A stretch of 64,000 nt of DNA from Balanoglossus misakiensis (taxonomy: Eukaryota > Hemichordata). Positions 46,649 to 57,142 of the stretch are shown here, in pieces. How positions within the stretch are numbered: position 1 is the stretch's first letter; each line of letters begins with the position of its first letter. Under the pieces are notes generated by a model. It did not search any database. It was not told where the DNA came from and saw only the letters and a program-made list of their open reading frames with translations. The position numbers were made by a program, and so were the translations under genes. The stretch lies in NCBI GenBank assembly GCA_040954595.2, contig CM082591.2:6944001-7008000 (forward strand). The letters are read 5' to 3'.

Positions 46649-49600
46649 AATTGATTATTTGATTGATTGATTGATTGAGTGAGTGAGTGAGTGAGTGAGT
46701 GAGTGAATGAGTGAGTGTGAGTGAACGAGTGAGTGAGTGAGTGAGTGAGTGAGTGAGTGAATGAGTGAGTGTGAGTGAGTGAATGAGTGAATGAGTGAGT
46801 GTGAGTGAACGAGTGAGTGTGAGTGAGTGAGTGAGTGAGTGAGTGAGTGAGTGAGTGAATGAGTGAATGAGTGAGTGTGAGTGAACGAGTGAGTGTGAGT
46901 GAATGAGTGAGTGAGTGAGTGAGTGAGTGAGTGAGTGAGTGAGTGAGTGAGTGAGTGAGTGAGTGAGTGAGTGAATGAGTGAATGAGTGAGTGAGTGAAT
47001 GAGTGACTTCTTAGCACGAGACAAACTTACCTGTGTGGTCAGATAGGTCTGCAACCTCGATCACACAAGTTGTTTGTTCTTCCAGCGTTCGAAGATAAGA
47101 TTTGCCCTTTTCTTGAGAGAACAGTTTCTGCATTCCTGGTTCACAAATTTGGAGTTTGTCTCTGATGACGCCGTCGATTATTTTCGTCAGTTCAGATTTG
47201 ACTGCTTTAATATCATCTTCTGTACCTTTAAGTGATATCGAAGGAACTTTTCCTGTCAGGACTGGGTTGATGTGCACCTCTTGCAGTTGTCCCTGTTTTA
47301 ATTTTTCGATGGTGTCTTTCATGAACTTCACGAGGAACTGTAGCTCTCCATGGCCGGCCTTAACTTTATCTTCTATTATGGTGTACACTTTAATGAACTT
47401 CACAAGTTCTGTTTCTATGGCAGATAGTGACGCCTTGAAACCAGTGACCTTGACACTTGAGGTAGTGTCTCTAGAAACGGCAATCTTTGCTGTGTGGTCA
47501 TCTTGCAATTTCACCACCATTTCATCCCAATCGCTGTGTTTCAATGCCATTTCTGACTGCGGGGGTATTTTGATGGTGATCTCATCGGCGGTCTCCTTAA
47601 TAATCGCCAGGGCTTTCTGTACGCTTTCTTTATTCACTGCCGTGCAGAGAATTCCCTCGTCTTCCACAATGAAATCCGCTGCCAGGGTTTCCTCTTTGAA
47701 TGTGGTGGATATTGTGTCGGTGACTTTTTCTGTTGCCAAGAAACTGACAAGGGACTTCGAAGGTGGCGAAACCCTCATGGTAGCCACCCTCTGCAAAGAC
47801 TCGTACATTTCTACTTTTGCAGCATACACATCCGAACGAGGTCCCTCGAAGGATATGCTTTGGTTTGCACCATCTATCTGTACATCCAAGTCTGGGAAAG
47901 ATTTCACAACGGTCTTGTCAAACTTCAAAATCATCAACTGCTTCAGTTTGAGATTATCCAGCTTGGCCAGTTCTTGAATCCGCTGCCGCTGTCTCTCCAG
48001 TTCTTCTTGTACACCATGGATCACCTTCTGCACGTTGGTTTGAAGTTGGTTTGTGTCGTCTACTCGTCCAGTTATGATGACAGTCGATGAGTCGTCGTCA
48101 ACTTCTGTCTCTAACCCTTTTGCAGCAAGCTTGTTTTTGACCTGCAGCCAAATTCCCTCGGGCACTGGTATGGATACACTCTTAAACTGGTTCGTGTGTT
48201 CTAAGAGTGTGTCTTCAACATCTTTCGACCATGTCTTCACTATTGCATGAACATTTGGTGTGGTTTCAGACAACGTGGGTTTGATGATGACAGAACTTCC
48301 AGAATTCTCTTCAAATTCTATCTGACTGTGTTTTTGCTGCATATCACTCTCCAGCTCCGTCAAGTAAGTCTCGTTTCCTTTTATGAAATCCAGGACTTTC
48401 GCATTGACAGTGACTGATACCGCTTTGGGTAGAGTAGGAACGGGTTGTTCTTTGCTCACAACATACCCGATGCTTTCATGAAATGGCTGAACTTCGACTG
48501 ATGTTCTTTGGATCGTGTGCTGTCTTTTCAGAACGGAATCGACCACTGTAAAAACAAACCACGGAAATGTTTCTTTTAAGTCTTTACGTAAAATGCATGC
48601 AATATTCATGCAAAGGTTTGATTGCAATGTCCTCAGTTGTAGAAATCTTAACCCAAGAAACCCTGATGCATAGACCAATGAAGAACCATAGCCCTCTCCT
48701 TTTCTCCGTACAGAGATTGTAGCTAACCTATCTAGGGGGACTGGTAGTCTCGGTTACCCAGAGCCCTCTGCTTCTTCCGCTGGAGTGCCCAACGGAAGAA
48801 GCAGAGGGCTCTGGGTAACCGAGACTAGGGGGACTGGCCGCACCAATTATAGTGGCTGTCGGTCAGACCCCCTAGCTAGGTTAGAATTATCCACGCGCTA
48901 CAATCTCTGAGAATAATGAACGTACTTTGTTCATATGTAGCAAGTCGAGTTCTTGCAGCACCTTACCATTGTAATCCTGAAAATAGACTAGGGCGGAATT
49001 TCGCTCTGGGTCCATCTTCACTTCACTGACATTGCCTCCACCACTTCTCTTCTTGTTGTCAAAATATAATTCGAGAACATCATCGCTGATACGAGGAGGA
49101 AGACCTTTCACTAACACGCAGTTGGATACTTCAACGGACATGGCAGACAACTTAGCACGCTTGAATGGTTTCGATTTTATCTTGTTAAGCACCTGAATTA
49201 AATCTAGACAGAGAAAGGTTTACTTCTATGTTAGAATGAAACCGTTCATAAATATGACAACGATTTCAGTTTAGTTTTGTCATTTAAACCATGATATCTA
49301 ATACCACAGAATAGATTTTCCTATATCATAACAAGACATGCATGGAAAGTATTACTAGTGAAAATACATGTACAATAATGTTACATTAAATACTGCAAAG
49401 ATTAGTCTTATGTCGTACACCAATGGATAAACAAAAAAAATTAATATCTTTATTTATTAGCGGTTTTTAATATTTGATTTACAAGTCAGATAATTCAGAT
49501 CACTGCAGTAATTACCTTTTAATTCATCCTGGTATCTTACTAGGACTCTTCCACGTTTCTCGCCGAAGTAAAACTCTGCAGGCTCCTCAATACCAGTACA

Positions 49601-51882
49601 ATTTTCAAGATACATCTCAAGTTCCTCCCTCCTGGTGTCATCAGGCAAACCATCAATAAGTATGCTCCTCTTTTCAGTTGGTAGAATTTGTCTTTCTTTC
49701 ACCTTCAGCACAGTGTTGTCCACTACATGTCTCTTTGCCAATACTCGTGTAGCAGCTAAAAAGATGCATTGGTGATGACATGAAATAGGTAGACCAGACT
49801 TACACAAAATATTAGTAAAACCCTGACAGGCGAGCCTGTAAGGCAGTGGACTGCGATTGATTTATTTTTGCCTTTCTATTGTGGAAATGACTTGGTTATA
49901 AACACACTTCTGACAATTGTCCCTCAAGCCATCACATTGCATAGGAAACCGCCACCATCATCGTGAAGAATAACTTTGACAATGAAAGCAACTACTTACC
50001 TTCAGGATCCTCAAACACCACCAATACAATCTTTTCATCTTTAACCTCGAAGCTCTGAATACTTCCCCCACCAGATCGTCTTTTATTCTCAAAATACATT
50101 TCCAATGTTTCTGTGTTGGTATTGGAGCTATATCCTGATACTTCTAGTGCGACCAGTACAGTTTCGTCTGCACCTATATAAAATAAAACCGGGTTATTTA
50201 TGTGTTAATTTGTATACTATCAGCATGTTGTCTGTCTGTCTGTCGGTCTGTCCAGTTGCTATGATAATTGCATAATATATACCACTTAATATTTAGTCAC
50301 TGTAGTAACCAAATGTCAGTTATGCTATTATATCCAACAATTTTCTTTGAATTGGCATTATTGGCAATCAAACTCTCTTTCAAAATGATCGGTCGTTACC
50401 TTTTCTCTCAACTTGTTCTTTCTTTTGTGTCTGGTCAGTTTTCATCTCCTGTTTCTTTTTGGTCTGGACTGGACTTTCCTCGGGCTTTTTCTCTTCCATT
50501 TTTGTTTTAGAACTTGGTTGTTGCTTGGTTACTCCACGTTCTGGAGACTGCTTCACAGCTGCAGGTTTGTCTGGTGAAGTCTGCGGCTGCCTCTGTGGAA
50601 GTGGTTGGTCAGGACGGCCAGGATATTGTGGATGAGTTGCCCCAGGAAAAGGCGGCAAACTGCCATACTGCATGTCATGTTGGAAACCTCCCGGATGTGG
50701 GTAAGGTGGTGGATATCCTGGCCATGGACCATACGGGTGCTGCATCGGCCATCTTGGTTGTGGCTGACCCGGATGTTGCTGCCATGGTGGCGGTGGGGGC
50801 TGTGACGACTGTTGGAATTGCGACCATTCGTTGCCTTGTGGACCAGGTGGAATAGTGCCAAATTGAGGATTGTACCACGATTCATTGAATCTCTGTTGAT
50901 GTTGATAATGTGGTTGTTGCCATGGTGGATTCAAGAAGGGCTGTTGTTGTTGTTGTTGTTGTTGTTGCTGCTGCTGCTGCTGCTGATGGTGAGGAGGAGG
51001 AAACTGGTGTTGTATATTCGGATGTTGCATATCTGTCTGGAAATGTGGATACTGGTACGACCGTTGTTCATTCGGCTGTCCACTTTGCACAGTCGGATTC
51101 TTATGGCTTTGGTTTAATGGCGGTAGTGATTGAGGTTGTAATAACGGTTGTTGATTCTGGAGCTGAGGCTGTTCTTGTAGATGCGATTGGGGTTGTTGGC
51201 TTGTCTGTGACAGTCGCTGATTCAAAATCACGGGTTGATTTTCACGTTGATTATCTTGATGCTGTGCTTGTAGTGGCACGTCATAGCCCTGTGGTTTTCC
51301 CACTGACTTCATTGCTGGTTTTGGTTGTTGCTTCTTTTGTGGCTGATAAGTTTGAGTTGTCAGCTGCTTCTGCTCTTCCGTCAGTGGCTGTTGTGATACA
51401 GGCTGCAACAACACGGGTTGTTCTTGGTCTGTAGAGATTGGATTCTGCTTCACTTTCAAATCCTCTGCACTTGGAAAATCAGCATCTTTTCTCAATCTGC
51501 CTGATTTAGTGCCATCTGCTGCGGCGGTCTTTACTGTCATGACCGTCTGTTCTTGAGCTGCCTGTTCCGTATTTGAACATTTATCACCTTCCCGGAGTTG
51601 CGAAGGTGCCGCTGTTTGCTCGAAGTCTTTGTTTGGCTTCAATTCATCACTATGCAGCGTGGTCTGTACTTCTCCAGAATATTCTTTGATATTTGACGTA
51701 TCTGGAGCCACCTGATTATCCTCCTGCTGTGACGTCATGTCGTTTCCTCCATGATAGGTTACGCCTCTGTTTGCATCACTCTGTCCTGAAGATGTCACTT
51801 GTGGATAGATAGCTTCTTTTTGACCCATGGCATCTCTGACGGTTGCGCGTTCAGGTTCCTCGTCACTATGGTAATGTATGGC

Positions 51883-51933
<51 letters not shown>

Positions 51934-54900
51934 TTCCTCTTCTCTCATAGGCATGGGTTCACTTTCTTTTTCAACTTTCTGTTTTATTCCTAGACTGTTT
52001 TCGGGTTGTTCCATAGATTGATTATAACATGTGCCTGAATTTCCCAAAAGCTTGGATTCCTCGTGGACATCTTTTTGTTCGGGTTGATCACTCTCTTCAG
52101 TGGTCTCGACGTCATCTTGTGGTGTATGCCCGGTTTCATGTTTGTCTTGGTCTTGGTCTTCTCGCTGGAGTTCTTGACTCTGTGTTGGTCTATTTGGCTT
52201 TGGTGGTAGTTTTGGGGGCGCCTTCTTTGGTCTGTCTTGTGAGGCAGGTGATTGATCTTGCATTGCAAGCTTCTCGCCTGAATTTAGGGGTTGTTGTGGA
52301 GCGCTGTGCGACTGCTTGGTTTGTTCTGGTGTGACATGTTGATTGGGGTCATCAGTGTGTTCCTGTGGTATTTCTGTCTCTGACTCGTTGGACTCTCTCC
52401 CGCTATTCAAAGTCAAGGTCGTTTTAAGTTCCGCCATCAGATTTCTTAGTGCCTGTGGTTTATCTGTTGAAGATGTGCTATGTTCCTGGACTTGTTGGTC
52501 CGATTCAGTCTGTGGTTGAGATTCTGATGCTGCAGCGGAATTGCCAGATGTGTCTTCGGCATCTGCCTCTTCCTGCATGGTCATCGACGCGCTTCCATCT
52601 TTCGTCTCTTGTTCCATGCTTTGATTGTCCCCACTTTGAATTGGGTTAAATCCCGTCGTCTCAGTTGATTTATCGTCGAACTCTGAAATTTCCCAGACGT
52701 TGTTTCCATCAAGATCCTCGCCATGCTTAGCAAGAATGCTCCCTTCCATGGCATCGGTGTTTTGGTTCGGGGTGGGCTCACTTTCGCACTAAAACGAAAA
52801 TTATGTTTTTACAGATTTTAGCATGCGGAGATCATTTGTATCAATTCACAGTTGAGCCAATAGACCATTTTCAAAACTCCACAAAAACCTCCGAGATCGC
52901 GCATGGGTGGGCAGTTTATATGACAGGGCGGGCATTCTCACGTGACACAGGACAAACAATGCATGGCCCGCCGCGTTAAATGGCACAAAAGTAACAAGTT
53001 TTGTTCAACTCTGCGCCTTTTCTAGTTTCATACAAAGTCTGTCTTGTATAACTTGACTGGCAACCCGTTGCTGTGGATCAATTTGGATGGACTGATTTAC
53101 ACACATTCGAAACAGCATAAAACCTTCACTTTTACACATTCACTCTCTGAATCGCGTCTCTTCTAAAGAGAGTAGTCGCCCATTCATCCGTCATGGGAAA
53201 TAGAAATTGAAGTGTCCCTTGAATAACCTTTAGTCAACACAATGACCAGTTCCACTGTTTGTCTGCGTATGACCTTTTACCTCCGGGTTGTGTCACTAAA
53301 ATACAGTCACTGTGATATATTGTGATGTTCAGTCTAAATGAGGCCGCGTGAACAGTCCGACTTGCGCGCCCACCCGACAGCAGAAATACCAATGTCGCCA
53401 AGCTGGTTTGACATTTAACGATAAGAACAGCCTAAGCTAACATGGACAACAAAGCGAAACGTTTCGAAAAGCTATTTCAGGATATCGATTAGTGGCATTG
53501 GTGCACAACTCGAGATGGTTTACCTTATCAGGAACAATGGTGCGGCGACCAGCTTGTTCCTCCTCTCTTGTCCCATACTCATGAAATATTCCGCCATTAT
53601 CTCCCTATATTTTGCTACCCACCTTTTCTGTTTCCACCCTCGCGTTTTCATCTTTTTCCATATTTGCTTCTTCAAGTTGCCCAACCGTCTGCTCTGTTTC
53701 TTCCTCCGTGTACGGATTTATAGCAACGGGAACTTTAAATCCACCGAAATTGATCCGTGGCCTAGAGAAATCCGATGTTATGTCTAAAAAGTAAAACGTA
53801 TTACCACAATTTAGTAAAAAAACAAAACAAGTGTAAGATAGTACTTCCGCAAAAATTATGTTATTTCATTTTTTTCCAGTGTGTATAATGTGTGCCTAAT
53901 GCACATTTCTCTAGTAAAAATCAAGTCCCGCGACCACAGTCCCCGATGACAGTGTATTTTGCACATCGTTCCCAATCTCAAGCTGTCTTAAAAGTTGCCT
54001 GGATGTAAAATTCCTGGCTTTTAAGGCTGCATTCACAAACACCTCTGGAGGGGGGGGGGGGCGGGCGGGAGAAATTTTGAAATCCCCCCCCCATTTTCTT
54101 TCACACAGCAAAACACATCACCTATCTATCTTGTAAAAAAAGAAAAACAGCGCTCCCATGAAAAGAATTTGAAACTGATGTTTTCCGTTATCAGTGGGTA
54201 TTAAAACAGAACATTGTTTATATTTTTGAAGTATTTGTATTCTGTGTTGGCAGACATTGTAAACCGAGAAGTGAAGGGGAGTGGGTTTGGAAGCGGGTGT
54301 CCCCCTTCCACGTAAGAAAATTTTATGAATACAGAGCTCAAAGCTGCATTTTAATGAACCCAAAAGCAAATTAACTCAACTACCTGTATGTTGGGGATGA
54401 CAAATTTAACCTTCGCCGCTCAAAGTTAGCATGGGGGGGGGGGGGGGCAAGTCCCCTGACCCGGGGCACTAGATAAACCAGTCAATGATTGAAAGGTGTT
54501 GATGAATGACGGGGGGTTGGTGTGGGAGGGGGTGTCCCCCTCCCGCATAAGAAAAATGTGTATTATGAAGGGTTCAAAACTGCATTTTTGTGGACTCAAA
54601 ATAAATATTTAGTCCTCAAAGTTTTCATGTCCCCCCCCCCTTTCAGTCCCTAAATTATTTCAAATCCCCCCATACATACCCTCAATTTTTTTCAAATCCC
54701 CCCCTCAATTCTCCCGCCGCCCCCCCCCCCCCTCCAGAGGTGTTTGTGAATGCAGCCTAAATGGGATCAGCACCACATTTAATGTAACAATTATCTGAAT
54801 AGCCTATTATCATCTACGGAAGGGCTTCTTTCACTTGTGCCTTAGACTGGGAATACCCTTGAATACAGAATTTCACAGCAAAACTATGACTTCCATTGTC

Positions 54901-55595
54901 ATGACAGTTTTAAATTCCTGAATCAGTCGATCACAGGAGTGAGATGTTGTTGTTTTTTCATTATTTTTACCAACACACCTGATCACAATGTAAGTGGTGG
55001 GGGTTGAATACGAATTGACTGTTACCATTCTAAAGTGTATTTGTGGAAGTTAAGGCCAAATAAAAAATATGTGCTGTTCCGAATACCCGACCTACCCTAA
55101 TTTTAGCCCACCGACCCTGAACTTTTAAGAGCTTCGTAAACCCGGAAGTAAAAACAACGTTACAAAATTTATGAAAATTGCGAGAATCGCGCAAGAACTA
55201 TGGCGTCATTCTTCTACTCTACGACGGCCAAAGATATAAAATTAAAAATTACAAATAAAAAATTCCCTACCTACCCTATTTTTGAAAACCATGCAATCGG
55301 AACAGCACATATTTTTATTTGGCCTAAAGGTGTTATTACATATTAAAGCATGTCACAGAGAAAAGACTAGCTTACCTATCGGAGAATCGAACTGCACGAT
55401 GAAAGCCCGTTCATGATCTCTGTCTGGATTGTCGTCATCCGCGCAGACAGCAGCAGGGCGGACCGAGTTCACCTTGTTGAGTTTAAAGGTCTCTTCCTTG
55501 TTAAAGTAAGTTTTCAGTTTGCCGCCTACTGTATCGTCGTCAAAGTAAATGGGGATGCCGCCTGATACCAATATCGAGCGTGACATGACTGACAT
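31776..55595 (-). CDS. PARP14-like mono-ADP-ribosyltransferase, copy B (29 coding exons)
   Basis: Exons in coding order: 55376-55595, 53524-53783, 50400-52788, 50000-50173, 49516-49755, 48967-49203, 47031-48545, 46124-46302, 45216-45452, 42903-43124, 42393-42456, 42090-42214, 41725-41961, 41105-41326, 40832-40880, 40477-40577, 39875-40111, 39345-39566, 37446-37536, 37072-37233, 36488-36556, 36072-36242, 35418-35624, 34913-35109, 34250-34324, 33620-33983, 32958-33094, 32567-32744, 31776-32059. Twenty-seven exons equal their copy A partners in length; exon 3 is 249 bp longer and exon 26 is 3 bp shorter. The frame is open throughout (about 2954 residues). Domains are as in copy A. Introns carry extra insertions at 37665-38848, 43232-44919 and 45595-45788. 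It reads as an intact gene with the same predicted function, or the second allele of one locus. Confidence 0.9.
33163..33518. mobile_element. Palindromic TTAA MITE, family 2, copy B intron 26
   Basis: Same insertion as 10306-10661, with TTAA borders and AGGGACAAAGTCTC inverted ends; only a few bases differ. Confidence 0.85.
33620..33983 (-). CDS. Copy B exon 26: end of KH-like unit and WWE domain
   Basis: About residues 2635-2755. WWE core VRWKFGDDGTFEDYDERVTG is unchanged. One codon (Asn) is missing compared with copy A, and the N-terminal part has several replacements (LGYDVLAVQRKAN for LGNDVLTVQTKAN). Confidence 0.88.
34250..35109 (-). CDS. Copy B exons 24-25: KH-like segment before WWE
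   Basis: Exons 34913-35109 and 34250-34324, about residues 2544-2634. Exon 25 begins IIHKNVQHLS where copy A has KIHKHVQHLS. The donor of exon 24 is GTATG, still a valid GT site. Confidence 0.75.
34393..34759. repeat. Inverted-end repeat in copy B intron 24
   Basis: Counterpart of 11540-11908, with CCGTTCACATT and AATGTGAACGG ends. Confidence 0.6.
35418..37536 (-). CDS. Copy B exons 19-23: divergent macrodomain 4
   Basis: Exons 37446-37536, 37072-37233, 36488-36556, 36072-36242 and 35418-35624, about residues 2311-2543. GDITAETTVAIINSTNEDLN replaces GDITAETTDAIINSTNEDLD, so the Asp usually found before the hydrophobic strand (VDAIVN in the family) is Val here. This may weaken ADP-ribose binding in copy B. 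Confidence 0.85.
35745..35936. mobile_element. 190-bp TTAA MITE, family 3, copy B intron 22
   Basis: Counterpart of 12891-13082, with TTAAAGGTACTCGGTCACCT and inverted right end. Confidence 0.85.
36283..36375. repeat. ACTAA simple repeat, copy B
   Basis: Longer than the copy A version at 13424-13493, with AGTAAACTAA interruptions. Confidence 0.85.
37665..38848. mobile_element. 1.2-kb inverted-end insertion present only in copy B
   Basis: It begins AGTGCCTTTCTCACGTGCC and ends GCACGTGAGAAAGCCC, inverted with one or two mismatches. It splits a family 4 repeat: copy A reads GGGTATAATTTGTGACACTA through the same point. The left arm is GC-rich (CGCCGCCCCAGCTGCGG). No transposase is visible, and the minus-strand open frame at 37976-38176 resembles nothing I know. 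Confidence 0.75.
38849..39120. repeat. Dispersed repeat, family 4, right part in copy B
   Basis: GAGACACTATTTGCCTATGG onward is the continuation of the copy A repeat at 14710-15005 after the 1.2-kb insertion. Confidence 0.6.
39345..40880 (-). CDS. Copy B exons 15-18: macrodomain 3
   Basis: Exons 40832-40880, 40477-40577, 39875-40111 and 39345-39566, about residues 2108-2310, with VSLIKGDIVQEQ, GDVVSTGGGNL and SIAIPAMGTGG. Changes from copy A include TTACSLD for TTSCSLD and LQTDLTQ for LQTELTQ. Confidence 0.88.
40125..40395. repeat. Dispersed repeat, family 4, second copy B unit
   Basis: Counterpart of 15999-16275, with GGTTCACACAGGG and CATAGACAATGGGTTGCGAG. Confidence 0.6.
41105..42456 (-). 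CDS. Copy B exons 11-14: macrodomain 2
   Basis: Exons 42393-42456, 42090-42214, 41725-41961 and 41105-41326, about residues 1892-2107. Exon 13 is identical in translation to copy A. The intron left of exon 14 lacks the family 3 MITE found in copy A. Confidence 0.88.
42691..42856. mobile_element. MITE with TA target site, copy B intron 10
   Basis: Counterpart of 18731-18907, with TACAGCCAAACCTGT and an inverted right end carrying one change (AGGTTTGCCTGTA). Confidence 0.78.
42903..46302 (-). CDS. Copy B exons 8-10: macrodomain 1
   Basis: Exons 46124-46302, 45216-45452 and 42903-43124, about residues 1679-1891. Coding sequence is almost the same as copy A. The intron between exons 9 and 10 is 1.7 kb longer because of a nested transposon insertion; that between exons 8 and 9 holds a MITE inside a MITE. 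Confidence 0.88.
43232..44919. mobile_element. 1.7-kb composite transposon present only in copy B
   Basis: Exact 12-bp inverted ends AGTCCTGTTTCA and TGAAACAGGACT are flanked by the 3-bp duplication ACT (43229-43231 and 44920-44922). The empty site in copy A reads TTTTACTCATCC (ACT at 19287-19289). Internal arms share inverted AGGTCTTATTA and CACTTTACAGCTCC segments. A poly-G MITE is nested at 43433-44250. No transposase is visible. Confidence 0.88.
43433..44250. mobile_element. Poly-G/poly-C MITE nested in the 1.7-kb element
   Basis: GGCTGCATTCACAAACACCT ends with TAA on both sides (43430-43432 and 44251-44253). Same family as 28243-29056. Confidence 0.85.
45064..45172. repeat. Dispersed repeat (TACGACGCGCTGCCAGGC), copy B
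   Basis: Counterpart of 19738-19852; shortened by a small deletion near its right end. Confidence 0.65.
45506..46042 (-). mobile_element. TTAA MITE, family 1, copy B intron 8, interrupted
   Basis: Counterpart of 20184-20530, split by the MITE at 45595-45788. Confidence 0.75.
45595..45788. mobile_element. 190-bp TTAA MITE, family 3, nested and present only in copy B
   Basis: TTAAAGGTATACGGTCACCT and AGGTGACTGTATACCTTTAA lie between two TTAA copies. Copy A has a single TTAA at the empty site (CACCATTAAGCCATTAC, 20273-20276). Confidence 0.92.
46527..47007. repeat. Compound TGAT/TTGG/GTGA microsatellite, copy B intron 7
   Basis: Same place and unit types as 21016-21470, but with different unit counts and order. 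The TTGG block is shorter and the GTGA block longer. Confidence 0.95.
47031..48545 (-). CDS. Copy B exon 7: KH-rich region
   Basis: About residues 1174-1678, same length as copy A. Differences seen by eye include Leu for Met in KVLDFIKGN, Thr for Pro in LETEVDD, Ala for Thr in QELAKLD and Met for Arg in LVKFMKD. Most are conservative, suggesting a functional protein or a young duplicate. Confidence 0.75.
48710..48910. mobile_element. Nested inverted-repeat element in copy B intron 6
   Basis: Counterpart of 23168-23368. The 35-bp exact arms lie at 48745-48779 and 48793-48827, and the hairpin is unchanged between copies. Confidence 0.75.
48967..50173 (-). CDS. Copy B exons 4-6: three RRM domains
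   Basis: Exons 50000-50173, 49516-49755 and 48967-49203, about residues 957-1173, with the motifs described for copy A. The third RRM has NKKRSGGG where copy A has NMKRSGGG. Confidence 0.88.
50400..52788 (-). CDS. Copy B exon 3: giant low-complexity exon, long form
   Basis: A 2389-bp exon, about residues 161-956. It has an 18-residue Asp run (around 51884-51931; seven in copy A), longer Gln runs, and a 468-bp block (51351-51818) starting after MGQ, with KEAIYPQVTSSGQSDANRGV near its N-terminal side, that copy A lacks. It misses about 200 bp present in copy A near 26545-26750. TTTGA occurs at both edges of the block, so its absence from copy A looks like a microhomology deletion. Confidence 0.85.
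53524..53783 (-). CDS. Copy B exon 2: acidic linker
   Basis: Residues 74-160, 260 bp, in phase with both neighbours. Nearly identical to copy A: one change turns the Asp-Tyr-Ser-Arg start into Asp-Phe-Ser-Arg. Confidence 0.75.
54025..54757. mobile_element. Poly-G/poly-C MITE, copy B intron 1
   Basis: Counterpart of 28243-29056 with GGCTGCATTCACAAACACCT ends and TAA flanks. It is about 80 bp shorter, with changed homopolymer lengths. Confidence 0.82.
55052..55327. mobile_element. MITE with GGCCAAATAAAAA ends, copy B intron 1
   Basis: Counterpart of 29361-29636; inverted ends unchanged. Confidence 0.8.
55376..55595 (-). CDS. Copy B exon 1: N-terminal RRM-like domain
   Basis: Residues 1-73. 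It differs from copy A by a few substitutions (SGGIP for SGDIP, VNSVR for VISVR, DDDNPD for DDDDPD). Same phase-1 end. Confidence 0.75.
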
Positions 55596-55998
55596 ACTGC
55601 ATCAAAACTGACAGAGTTGCGCGTCTCTATGACTACCCCCACTACAGGGTGGCCCACTAAGTCGAATCGCGGCGGTGACGACTTAACATTGTTTTAAAAA
55701 ACCTCTGGACTTGTCACACGTATTCATCTCGTGCGTTTTAATTCGGAGAATTACTCGACGGGCTATCGATTGTGATTGGATGTTTGCTGTCACAAGACCC
55801 AACTCATGACCACGCGGGTTTTCCCCCCACAGAATTTGTCCTACTTTCGTGGCGATTGCAAAGTGGCCGACAACAAGTGTTTGGAGATTGTAGATCTGCG
55901 AGTGGTTCATGTTCACTTGCGCGTATGCAGCAGCGTTGGTCACGTGAGCGGCGGACGTCGGTATTGTCGTCCGTTTTCCAGTCCTGACTATGATGTGT

Positions 55999-56226
55999 TT
56001 AAAGGGAAGGGGTCGTCGCGCCGCGTGGGTGTTCCCCCTTGTCGAGAATATGTCCTCCCATACCAGCACAAACCTCACTGCAGTCGCCACGACCAGCAAG
56101 GATCTTCAGTTGCTATCATGCCCAGTCTTTGCTACGGTTGGCTGCTTCGTTCATTCTAAAAATTATCTAATTTCAGGGATTTGTGGATGAACTGTAATGT
56201 AAGGCGCGACGACCCCTTCACTTTAA
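55999..56226. mobile_element. TTAA MITE upstream of copy B
   Basis: TTAAAGGGAAGGGGTCGTCG and its inverted right end GACGACCCCTTCACTTTAA, with TTAA borders. It lacks the tandem duplication of the copy A version (30307-30666). Confidence 0.78.
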
Positions 56227-56247
56227 ACCATGAACGCCCAATTTGCC

Positions 56248-56635
56248 CATCCTCGCCCCACCAGACTACGGATTTCTTTCGTTTCACTATCGAAATCATG
56301 TACTCTGGTTAAAATGGAGTACCGCGCTGGTATTTGAACATATTGGTAATGCATATTCATGAGATGACATCATTATAATCTGGCCAATCAATGCCCGTCT
56401 CTCAAGGAGAGCTGGGACAAGAGCACTTCTCAGAGCACTGCCACTGGAAGCCGCCATGTTGTTTAGAATGAGATGTAATGAGATGCGTGAATGGGATGTA
56501 ACAAGCAATCTGATTGGTTGTTGGATGTACTGTGAAAGCGCCTAGACCAAATACTGAATACATGGCCGTATTATACCACGGCCTTTTTGCGGGGAGCAGA
56601 GCGCTGCCGTAAAAGAGCCGTGGTTTGCGACGATG
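56248..56635. mobile_element. 388-bp hAT-like MITE present only in copy B
   Basis: Flanked by the exact 8-bp duplication AATTTGCC (56240-56247 and 56636-56643). The ends CATCCTCGC and GCGACGATG are inverted with one mismatch. Copy A has one AATTTGCC at 30680-30687 with no insert. An 8-bp duplication is typical of hAT elements. Confidence 0.85.
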
Positions 56636-57142
56636 AATTTGCCTGTAACGTCTATTACCTTCAGACTCTCGGTATCATCAGCATGTCGACCCTGGGGAAA
56701 TAGTGTGGGGGCTCTTGTGTCGCAGGGGCAGGGGAAGTGAACCACAGGCGAGGCCAAGTTCAGAGATCGCCATCAAAAATGAAACTTCATACGTGCTATA
56801 TGGTATTCATGATTTGCCTTGAGGAAATGTATGATACAATTGCCTTGAGGAAATGTATGATACAAATGAGTGGTGTATTTTCAACACGTCTGTCTGTTTT
56901 GTTGAACCATAAAATGGTTGTATTTTGCTTGCGACCTTACACCTCTTTTCTGTGGGCAGCTTGATTCATTTCCTTCTGCATGATCCTGATAGGCCGTCAT
57001 ATAAAACGCCGAGTCTGTCCATGGTTTGCTGCACAGGGTTCAGATTGTTTATATACAGGCGTGGGCGTGTACAAAGGTCACAGCATTGTCATCGAGTAGT
57101 ACGGTGATATTCTACGGCAGTCGCTGTGTCTGTCGATAAGGA

